A stretch of 64,000 bases of DNA from Pycnopodia helianthoides (lineage: Eukaryota; Echinodermata; Asteroidea; Forcipulatida; Asteriidae): NCBI GenBank assembly GCA_032158295.1, contig CM063258.1, positions 2,686,001-2,750,000 on the forward strand, written 5' to 3'. Within the stretch, counting starts at the first letter, position 1. Each line of letters begins with the position of its first letter. A program made the position numbers and the translations under genes. A model generated the notes under the pieces. The model did no database searches. It was given only the letters and a program-made list of their open reading frames with translations, and was not told the origin of the DNA. Positions 47,882-59,800 of this stretch are shown here, piece after piece.

Positions 47882-50800
47882 CTGTATCCAAAATAAAATA
47901 GAAACTTTCAAATAGATATTGCAACAAAAGCAAACATTGTAACGACAATAAATTTTTGTCCTTTGTGTTTCCAACTTCTTGTGGCCAAGCTACCTTCCCT
48001 CCAAACCCCATCCCCCCCTTGTCTCGAAAATCCCTGATTTTTCTGAATGCTTTATACTTTTCTCTCTCCACTCTCTCTATTCATGTATTTCCACTTGATA
48101 CTCTTTTCACCCTTGTATGCATTTATGTGTGTTGTCTTGTCATTTAGCCTTCGAGAAAGACTCTGCTAGGGTCGAAACGTCAAGCCACTAACTAATTTTT
48201 TGCGAGAATAAATATGTGACACGAGTATTGTGTATTATTTGTGTTTTACCAATACATCGATTGTGTGTTAAGATCCGTAAACTCAGTACTTCCCGTTTTC
48301 CCAAGCCCTGTGAAAATATCACCAGGCATCTTGGTTGTACTTAGTTGTTTCAAAGAACTCGGGGAAAGGTCTGTGTACACTGTGCTTAACAAACAAATTG
48401 GTGTTTGGGTAAAACATTAAAACATTAAAAATTCTTTATCTCCGATGCAAAATTAACATCTATTAAAAAGAGTATTGTAACAAGCGCAAATATTATAACA
48501 AGATTAACTGGCTTCTGAGTATTCCCCCCCCCCGCCCCCTCCCACCCTCCCCCCACAGTCTTAAACAATGCAAGTCTGAACAGGTGCATGAAAACTATGC
48601 ACTTCTTGTGACAGGTGTTACGAGGGGGAACAAAGTGACAAAGTAGATTGTGTACTGACCTTCATTCTCTTTGGTGGCATACCAGCGAGATACGCATCAC
48701 TCAGTCCACCTTGTGGTGCTTGCCTTCGTTGGCGGCCAATATCCTGGTTGATCACTGGTACCCATTCCTGGTAACCGAAAACATTTAAACTAGTCAGTAG
48801 TCTGCATGTTTTATTTTGTGCGTTGTCTTTCGAAGCTCTTCATGGACCATCTCCAATTTCATGGCTCTGCTTACCGCGGAATTCTGTGCTTACTGCCCAT
48901 AGAACTACATGCTTTATAGGACGCTGTAAGCGCAGAATTCTGAGGTAAGCAGAGCCATGAAATTGGGCCCTGATCTTCTGCATAAATATTTTCCTGTTTG
49001 CCCTCTTTGTTCTGCTGGCCAATCCTTAGTGACGCAAACTACTGCTTCCACAAAATTCTATGGTCAAAGAGCCTTTGCACCTTCATTATGGAATGACTTG
49101 CCAGTTCATATCACCAAGCTGACTCTGTTCTGATTTTCAAGAGACTTTTAAAGACTCATTTGTTTGAATCTACATTTTTGTAACAAATTGCTTTATAATT
49201 GTTTTATGTTCTGTGATGCACAATGGAGGCCCTTGCATTATGAGCTTTATAAATGTCTTGTATTATTAATATTATTATTATGTTTAATTTCAAACATTTC
49301 TAAAATGAAAATAAAAGGAAACTCCTGAAAAAAGAAAATCTCCCCCTACAACAATTATGACTTGCATCAATTATCTTGGAAATTATTGCAATTGTTTCAT
49401 GATGAGCTAATACTCACAGCGGGAACAGCTGCTTCCCAACCAGAGGTATCCATGGCAACCGCATCACCTGATGTTGCCAAGGGTACAGGAGTTGCAGCAG
49501 CTTCTGTACTAGAAGGTGTTGACATGTCACGCTGAGGGGTGTCTGTCTGCCCTACAGCTCCCATCAGGACATTTATTGACTATGGATGAAAACATTACAT
49601 TATCATTCATGTAATTTGGTCACTCAATCCTGGATTAGTTACTCAGCCCTCCATTTCCCAACACCCCAAATACTCCCTGTGTTTACATCAGTCCTCGGCT
49701 AGATACTCAGCCCTCCATTTCCCAACACCCCAAGTACCCTCTGTGTTTATATCTTACCTCATCTGGAACATGTATTTCAGCTTCCATTATAACCTCTACA
49801 CTATCTAAGCTGTCCTGTGATTGGTCAGGTTTTGGTGCAGGTTTTGCTGATGAACCACTAGCAGCTGCTGTACTTGATGTATCAGGACCAGCTGGACCTT
49901 AGGATGGAGAGAGTACAAGTATTAATGTAGAAAACAAAAGAATCTCAAATGCTTCTCGGAATATTTACACAAAATTGTGTCCTTAAAGGAAGGATTAAAG
50001 ATTGGTAAGTACTCCAAAAATCAAAGACCATACAAACTGACTTGGTGAGAAGCACTGCAGCTGTTGATAGCTTAAACTATTTTGAGAAAGGATTCCCTTT
50101 GAAGTAATATGGTTTGGATAATGTTGAATCGTAGAAACAGTTCATGCGTGAATCATTTCTCAGATTTTTGAGGGATGGTGTCCGTTCGCTAATACTGCGG
50201 CCAGAGATGTGGTTGGTACCCGCTGCCACCTCATTAAACGTGGCGGCATTCGACGTTTATATGAAAATACCGTGACAGTTTTTTGCTCTTTTCTCAGGAA
50301 GCAGACACTGTTTTCAGCTCAAACTTACACATGTGACTTGAATTGTATTTTCTTTATGATTTTCCCTATAAATCACCATTACATTGACAAAAAGCAATCT
50401 ATTATCCTACCTGTCATTCATTTGAATGACTTTAATTTAGAACTCATTTCCATATATATTCTGAAGAAAAGAAACTAGATATTGGCCCCCCCCCCCCTCC
50501 CTGCACGCATGTCCAAAGTGGCGACTGTACCACACTCACCAATTTAGGAGAAGTGTGTAAACGCTTAAACCTAAAATCACCTGCAATGCGCAATATATGC
50601 CTACTGTAAACCAGAAAGTGACATTGATTCTAAAAATGGCGCATCAAAGGTTACCGTGACGATGACGTCAGGTGAACTAGGAATAATTGAAATATCCAAA
50701 GGTTCATTCTTGTTCCTTTAAAGACACTGGACACCTTTGGTAATTGTCGAAGGCCAGTATTCTCACTTGGTGTATCCCAACATATGCATGAAATAACAAA

Positions 50801-53800
50801 CCTGTGAAAATTTGGACTCAATTGGTCATCGCAGTTGCAAGAAAATAATGAAAGAAAAAACACCCTCGTTGCACAAATTTGTGTGCTTTCAGATGCATAA
50901 TAAAAGGCTTCAGTTGAAGTCTTTTATTATTTGAGTGAGAAATTACCTCTTCCTCAAAAACTCTGTTACTTCAGAGGGAGCCGTTTCTCACAATGTTTTA
51001 TTCTATCAACAGCTCTCCATTGCTTGTTACTAGGTAAGTTTTTATGCTAACAAATTTTTCTGAATAATTACAAATAGTGTCCAGTGCCTTTAACTCCAAA
51101 CATGAATCTGGTTCATGGCATAATTTTTCAAATAATGTGGAACTAATCAACTGACCAGTATCAGACGGCTGTTTCTTGACTACAAAGTGAGCAATCTGGT
51201 CCGGGGTGACGGTCAACATACGATGGACTAAATCAAAGTTCTGTAGTGACATCGTTGCAACTAGACTGCCTGGAGTAGCATCAACACCAAACCACGTTCG
51301 CTGTGAAGACAATAATCACAAAAATAATCATAATATTGATGTATACTCGGTTTGCGGTAACACCATGTGCCAATCTACTTTGCTGTGTAGATTTTTATTC
51401 CTTAGAGCACTGGTCTGGCTATTTATTCTACTACCACGGAGTAGGTGTTCGGAATTCGGTTTTGAACAGAGGTGTCCTGCTTATTAACTACTACCTGGGC
51501 AGAAAGTAGGAAATCGGCCTGGACACTTTTACTAAGTGGATCGGGGGGGACTTGTGCATAAGGTTTATAGGGTATTCAAAGTAGCCAAGGGAGGACATTA
51601 TTGTTGGTGTTGTACATGAAGTGTTGATCACCGTTTGTTTTTTCATCGTACTGCATTAATTACTTGTATTTTGCAGTCAATTGTTTAAAAGAGAACATTC
51701 AATAAAAAGACTGACTAATTAAAGTCTTCAGGGCTTGACTTTTGCAATGGACCGCAGGACCGAGGCCAGTGATTTTAGCCTCGGGCCAGTAAACTCATGA
51801 AATGACAAGTCCGGCGGTCTTGTGTTATTTAATTGATAATAGTCACTGTGTAAGATCTTTAACAGAACAAATATTGACTTTGAGTCTAGTATTTATACAA
51901 TTCCGTTAAGTATCAAAATGTACTAACCCATAAGACAAATGAGATGAATCTTCTCTCAGTGCTTGTTAAAATATAAACAATTTACATGTTAAACTGTGTA
52001 GAAAGCTCTTTCTTACTGAAGATTCTGGTCTTGTGAAATAAAATTCTGGTCCGGTAAACATTTTTAGCTACAACCCCTGCCGTCTTGTGGAATTTAACCC
52101 CAAATTGAGCCCTGGTCTTACCATGCGAGTAGAGAGGAATTCATCCACATTCTGTCTACTTCCAAAGATGTGAACCATAAGAGCTACCCATTGATGTAAG
52201 CTGTCATGACCCAAACTCCTCATCTGCTCACCGAAAGTACTCACTGTTCAGAAGAAGAAGAAAAAAACAATCAATTAAAACAGTTCAGGACTTCCTTATA
52301 CTCTCTGCTCACCGAAAGTACTCACTGTTCAGAAGAAGAAGAAAAAAACAATCAATTAAAACAGTTCAGGACTTCCTTATACTCTCTGCTCACCGAAAGT
52401 ACTCACTGTTCAGAAAAAACACACAATCAATAAAAACAGCTTAGGACTTCCTGATACTCTCTGCTCACCGAAGGTACTCACTGTTCAGAAGAAGAAGAAA
52501 AAAACAATCAATTAAAAACAGTTCAGGACTTCCTGATACTCTCTGCTCACCGAAGGTACTCACTGTTCAGAAGAAGAAGAAAAAAACAATCAATTAAAAC
52601 AGTTCAGGACTTCCTTATACTCTCTGCTCACCGAAGTACTCACTGTTCAGAAGAAGAAGAAAAAAACAATCAATTAAAACAGTTCAGGACTTCCTTATAC
52701 TCTCTGCTCACCGAAAGTACTCACTGTTCAGAAGAAGAAAAAAAAACAATCAATTAAAACAGTTCAGGACTTCCTTATACTCTCTGCTCACCGAAAGTAC
52801 TCACTGTTCAGAAGAAGAAGAAAAAAACAATCAATTAAAACAGTTCAGGACTTCCTGATACTCTCTGCTCACCGAAGGTACTCACTGTTCAGAAAAAACA
52901 CACAATCAACAAAAACAGCTTAGGACTTCCTTAAGCCCGGTTCATACTTCCTGCGAATGTGAAGCGAATATTTACGTCACAACTCTGTTTTTCGCTGCGA
53001 ATAATTCGCAAGAGTTGAGCACAGCTCAACTGCTGCGAATTATTCGTTGCGAATTTGTGACGTCAATATTGGCTTCGCATTCGCAGGAAGTATGAACCGG
53101 GCTTTATACTCTGCTCACCAAAAGTACTCCCTGTTCAGAAAAAAACACACAGTCAATACAAACAGCTCAGAACTTCCTTAAACTTTCTATGCTAGTAGAA
53201 AGAGAGCAGAAATCTCATATGATTTTGATAACACGGTATGTTCAGCACAGTGCAAAGTTCTGTCCATATTTTCTTTAACCAATTTATTTTTATTTTCAAA
53301 ATGAGATATCGCCTGACTCACAAGCCCAGACGGCCACTTCAAGGTGAGGGCTACACTTAACTGATTTGGGCTGTTGACCCAAATCAACTGTGACCAGGGG
53401 CACGGTGCCACCTACTCCTGGGGCTAAAACAGGGTTACCCCCTTCACAGTCCGTAAGGATGTAGGCATGGGTATCATCCACTAGGAGCCTGGCTGGTAGA
53501 GCAGAATGCACTACCTTCCCAACTTTTTACGAAGCAATTATGGTTAAGTGCCTTGCCGAAGGGCACAAGTGTCATGATCGGGATTCGAATCCACACTCTG
53601 CTGCTGACAACACCGGAGCTTGGGTCTGGTGAACTAGACCGCTTGGCCCTGAATAAATACCAATTTTTTCTGAATAAATACCATGGAAAGATGGTAAGTT
53701 TTGGTATGGAGGGTGAACATGGACAAAACTACAGCTTTATTACAAATGTCCTTTGTGGTCAGGCTTGGGGGTAAGCTTGGTCGACTAAAGTCGCCTATGG

Positions 53801-56800
53801 TAAGGAAGAGGGGGTATTAGTGCAGTTGACTAAAGTCGCCTATGGTAAGGAGAGGGGGTATTAGTGCACTTGACTAAAGTCGCCTATGGTAAGGAAGAGG
53901 GGATATTAGTGCAGTTGACTAAAGTCGCCAATGGTAAGGAAGAGGGGGTATGAGTGCAGTTGACTAAAGTCACCTATGGTAAGGACAGGGTTAACAAATA
54001 AATGAATATTCAAATTCTTCAGTTGCATAAATCACACTTTATATTCACCTTCTTGTCCAGCAAAGAGACCTACAAAATTCTTCAGTACACTGTGCAAGAA
54101 CTTGACATGAGTAGCAACAGGGTCTATGTTATTCACTGTAGGGGCACCATTCTGAAATGACAATCACACAAGATGTTGCAATAAAGCCTTGGGTATGATT
54201 CGACAAAAGAAACCCCAAAGTTGAAGATACAGAAAGTTGGTCTTAGTCACCCCTTGGTCTAAGAAATCTTCCTTTGCCTTCTGACTCTCTCCAGGATAAA
54301 ACTTCTGAATCTTCTTGATGTCCTTTATAGAGCTTTCATACATCACCACAAGCTCATTTTGGGGGTTTAAGCACAATGATATTGTCTTAGTTGACTTTTG
54401 TTGGAAAGGGTGTCTTTAAAAAATGATTTGCAAAACAGGAAAACATCAGAATTGACAACCTGAATTTGGGATGGACATTAATACTTGAACTGAGGGATTA
54501 AAAAAGAATCCAATCGGAACATTTAGTTTACAATTCTTCGGAAATCCTGGAAATTATTAAAAGTGATATAAATAAAAATAAGCAGTCGCATCCCCTTAAG
54601 GGGATCCCTCTGCTGCAACTTCCCAGCTTGTATTTTTAACTTGGGTGTGATCCCTGGTTTTACTGAAGTTAGATAGTGATACAGTAATAGGGAGACCCCA
54701 ACACAGGGCTAGATAGCTCAGTTGGTAGAGCACCGGCACATTATTTCGGAGGTCGCAGGTTCAAATCCCGCTCTAGTCAATTTTTCTTTGCTCATCCCAA
54801 AATTAAATAATAATAGCTTACAATGAATTCAGTTACTGCAGGTCGTAGTTCATCCAGTATCCTGCTCACACCAACCTGTTTAGAAATATGAAATATTGAT
54901 TTAATAGAAAACACAACTGTATTGTCTCGCCATCAACTGGGTTTGGCTTTGATGGCAAAACGGTATAGTGTCAGAATTTCTTCTGGAATTTTTTTTTATG
55001 TCATGAACAAAGTATGAATATGAATATTTTGGCTCAGTACTCTGCTTTGGTAAGGTGAAGCAGCAATGTGTCCGCAAAATAAAATATTACGCTAACAGAA
55101 ATTGTTATTTTTATTGTTTTTTGATTTTTTTTGTTTTTGTTTTATCTTGGCTTTTCCTCTCAGTTTATCTTAACAGACTAGGAAGTTTGGCTAGCATGTG
55201 GCCTAATTCCTCCAACATCCTCTTCTCCTATGTCACTCCACACCAAATTGTTTAAACTTAGATAAGATTGGACACCTGACCCTGTGATAAGCAGGGGGTG
55301 AGAGTTCCCCGACAATCTTTTTGTCAACAACAGCTTAAATTTTGGGTCATATGTATATTTTTCACAAAAGTTGTATTGCAAAAAGTATTATCATTCCGTC
55401 ACTTCACCAGGGGCTTCTTCCAGACCTCAGTTTAGGCTTCGTCTCTGGATCCGGGCTTCGTTTGATGTTGGCAGACACCGTGCAATATGTACACTGCTCC
55501 AAAATTAATGACGGAGCCCAAGCCAGAGCCGGAGCCCAAGCCAGAGCTGGAGCCCAAGCCAGAGCCGGAGCCCAAGCCAGAGCCGGAGCCCAAGCCAGAG
55601 CCGGAGCCCAAGCCAGAGCCAGAGCCGGAGCCCAAGCCAGAGCCGGAGCCCAAGCCAGAGCCGGAGCTGGAGCCCAAGCCAGAGCCTAAGCCAAGGTTTG
55701 AGAAAAGGCCCAGGACTGTAATTCTTTAAAAGGAGACACTACAATCAGGTGGAAGGGTTGATCCATTGAAACAATATGTTTGGGCCTGCTGGACCCAGTC
55801 CTTCTGAATCCTTCACATCACCAAGTGGATATAGAATTATTTGGGACTGTAACAGTTAACAGGTTAATAGATAAAAAGAAATGCAGTTACAAATAAGTAC
55901 CTCAATATTTTCTGGGGTCAATGGCTGTCCTCTCATTATTCGTTGATTTACAAATCGCTCCAAGTTGGGGCGGAGTTGCTGCAAAGGTGCTGATTGGCCA
56001 AGAAACATTGATGCAAAGTCACCCATACCAAGCTGTTCGGTTATTACGTCAAGAAGTTCACCTAAGAACCCTGGGTCAATAAGAATCAATTCAGGAATCA
56101 GTCACGGGTGAGAGTTCCCCGACAATCTTTTTGTCAACAACAGCTTAAATTTTGGGTCATATGTATATTTTTCACAAAAGTTGTATTGCAAAAAGTATTA
56201 TCATTCCGTCACTTCACCAGGGGCTTCTTCCAGACCTCAGTTTAGGCTTCGTCTCTGGATCCGGGCTTCGTTTGATGTTGGCAGACACCGTGCAATATGT
56301 ACACTGCTCCAAAATTAATGACGGAGCCCAAGCCAGAGCCGGAGCCCAAGCCAGAGCCGGAGCCCAAGCCAGAGCCGGAGCCCAAGCCAGAGCCGGAGCC
56401 CAAGCCAGAGCCGGAGCCCAAGCCAGAGCCAGAGCCGGAGCCCAAGCCAGAGCCGGAGCCCAAGCCAGAGCCGGAGCTGGAGCCCAAGCCAGAGCCTAAG
56501 CCAAGGTTTGAGAAAAGGCCCAGGACTGTAATTCTTTAAAAGGAGACACTACAATCAGGTGGAAGGGTTGATCCATTGAAACCTCTACCACCCATACATG
56601 AACATTTGTTAGCACTCATAGGCACAGGCTATCAGACCGACATCATCTTGGTCAAGTTCCCTGTCTACAATCACAACAAGCTGCACTGATTCTCATTATA
56701 AAAAAAGGGACCTGACTATTTTGCCCTTCTGGCCTTAGTTGGTAATACATTGAGTTGAATGTAAACGTAAAGATGACTAGTCTAGTGTCCTGACTCTTAC

Positions 56801-59800
56801 TCACCTTCGCCAGGCTCTAATGCCATTCCCATACCAGATAAGAAGTTCCTAAGTGATTGATTACTGCTTCTCTGTCCGGTCCCAGCTGATCCCATCTCTT
56901 GAGTCATCCTCAACATCATATTCATCAACATCTGATCGGACAAGACGTTCTCCTGACCTCCTTGGTCCGACTGACCACTGGGGGCAGCAGACGAGGAGCT
57001 GGACGAGGATTGTGAAGGTTGCTGGCGTTGTTGTTGACCTGCTGCTGCTGATGGGAAGAGATTGGAAAGATTAGAAGAAAATCTAGAATTGCTGGGAAAA
57101 GCAACATCACAACCTTATGGTTTTATGGTCCATCACAACCTTTGACATATAATGGTTTTTGAAGCAACACTAAAAACAAAGCTTTGACTGTTCATTCTTG
57201 AAAGATACGAGAGAAAATACCCAACTGTTAACTCATCAAATACTTTAGTTATCACAAAAGCACGAGTGGAAAACGGACAAATATAATGCATCTATGTCCC
57301 ATATCCAACGAGGGCTTTGGCCTCAGGGTGACAGATGCACTATGTTTTTCTGTATTCCACAAATGCGTATGTGCTAATGAATTTATCTCCTAGCAAACTT
57401 GACGCGCAGGTTAAAATAGTGCAGTACTAGGAGTTAGTACGGCACACTACGCAGGGTGTGATATGGACTGTGCAATATGCGTTAATACCGCATACTGTTG
57501 TAAGTGGTTTTTGAGGCATTGCATGTATATTCGGTTTGCAGTAACACCGTGTGTACATCTAGTTTTCTGTGTAGATTTTTTCTTCTTTAGAGAACTTGTC
57601 TTGCTATAATACTGTCCTTGGCATGGATCGACCAATCAGAATCAAGGATCTAAGTTTGCTTGAAGATAAATTTACATATTATCACCAGTAAACATATTAA
57701 AGACAAGATTATTCATAAACTTCTTTAAAAAAAACTATTTAATATTTAAAAGAGTTAATTACTACATGTACCTTGCTGGGTGGTCTGTTGGGCTCCAGGT
57801 GGTACAACCTGTACAAAATTTGGTTGTTGGTTCAATAGGGCATTAACAAGGCCCCCTATCACATCAGTAATACTACCATCAGCAGACACTGGAATGACCT
57901 GCAAGACAGAAGAGGAATAGTTTTGACAGGTTTTCAGTTCACGTCGGCTTTATACATTTTACCCTTGATAATTTATTTCTAATGTGTGCCTGAATGGAAG
58001 GAACATTCAGCAACTGGGTGTATATTTTCAAGAATGTAGAGCATGTACAAGGGGTGTTTATTGTCATATTATAAACAGCTTTTATTAATATTTCACACAA
58101 GATGTCAACACAACAAGGTAAATATTTTGTTTAGGGAAAAGGTTGATAAGTTGTTCTCTTGCAAACATCCAAAGGTTCTTTGCAAAAGTTTACCTTTGAA
58201 TGAACACAAACCCATTGGCCGTGTGAATACACAATCATTTGGACAAACAGGTTTCATCTGTGTTGTAGTTGCTTTATAAACACAGTGACTCGGCAAGAAG
58301 TTTGATTATTGTTTTTCAAACTCGCTGCACTTTTTTACAATTCATTCCTTCTTTCCCAACATTTCCTTGCAGCATCTCATAGCTTAACTTGTTGACTGCC
58401 GGTCATAGATTCGTAGGGCGTTCCCATTTGCCAAGTGCAGTGCGCATTGCGCGTATACCAAATAGGTACTATTAAAAAAAAATTGAACATACACATTCTA
58501 AGGATGTATGTCCTCACCACTGCCAGAAAAATATGTGTTGCATGCTCAGTGATGCCAGAGTATTTAAATAACAATACAAAGCCCTTTCATTCTCTACGAG
58601 TATACTCATAGTGGCAGAAGCGGTTACACCTGTTACTACGAATATACTTGTAGGCGGCAGTCAACCTGTTAAGACATATGAATGAATGAATCTGGATATA
58701 AGACACTTCTCTTACCTGAGGTAAGGCATCATTCTGAGCTCCATCATTACCATTCGCATTCTCTCTACCAGCACTTCCACTCTCCCCCGGAGATCTACCG
58801 GCAGACTCCTCCGCCCTCGCATTTCCCGATGCGGCATTCTGCCTCGTGCCGCCCGCCCTTCCCCTTCCGGCGGGGCCTGTTGGCATGACCCGCATAGTGA
58901 TGTGGCGAGAGTTGCAAGGCAGAAGCGGATCCCAGGCCGGGCGGGGTTGGAGTGGGTTGAAGAAAGCCATGGGATTCGGGGTGCGGGGTTGATTCTGGTT
59001 GTTGGGATTTTGGGGGGAGGGGGTGGACTGGGCGTTCTGCTGAGAGCGGGGAGAGGACGTAGTGGGCGTAGAGGAAGTGTTTGTTGGACCTGAAGAAAAA
59101 ATAAAAGCAATCGTACCTTAGAATTTCCTCTTTGAAAATTCAGATAAACTATTACAGAGAGCATTGGTGACAATGGCTCTTCCTGATAATAGCAGTATAA
59201 CAACTATGCATAGCAAATACAGAAAGGTTTTAACTTCATAAATTTACAAGAAAGCATTACACCTTCCGTTAAACTAGTCTGTAAATTTTATGGTAAGTTG
59301 GATCCAATATTACCCACTGAGGTAAATCACATGGTCACTACTGAAGCTACTATCAGGTGATACATTCTCGACCAATACCAAAACATTGATTCTCAATAAA
59401 ATAGTGTTGACACGACACCCGAATTTGAAAGTTGAAATCTATCCCGGATGTTAACACAAACTAATAGGCGCAAAGGTACTACGTTCTACATGATGCCTCT
59501 TTCTTGAGAGGTACGACATTGTTACAAAATAGAGACACAACGTTCTGCATGATTCCTCTCTCTTGTAAGATACAACATTGTTACAAAACAGAGACACAAT
59601 GTTCTGCATGATGCCTCTTTCTTGAGAGGTACGACACTGTTACAAAACAGAGACACAATGTTCTGCATGGTGCCTCTCTCTTGAGAGGTACAACACTGTT
59701 ACAAAACAGAGACACAATGTTCTGCATGGTGCCTCTCTCTTGAGAGGTACGACATTGTTACAAAACAGAGACACAATGTTCTGCATGATGCCTCTCTCTT

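Noticed and set aside
54711..54781. tRNA gene
   Set aside because: The D arm, T arm and A/B boxes are tRNA-like, but the anticodon loop lacks U33 and its stem is broken. The leader and tail match another SINE copy at 6842.
55342..56539. Open frames of EPKPEP, AQARAG and GSGLGS repeats on both strands
   Set aside because: The 18-bp intronic minisatellite is free of stops in several frames. The frames lie antisense or intronic to BAG6 and have no supporting start or splice context.
58043..58296. Opposed open frames inside a BAG6 intron
   Set aside because: Both strands are open over the same DNA and neither shows similarity or splice sites.
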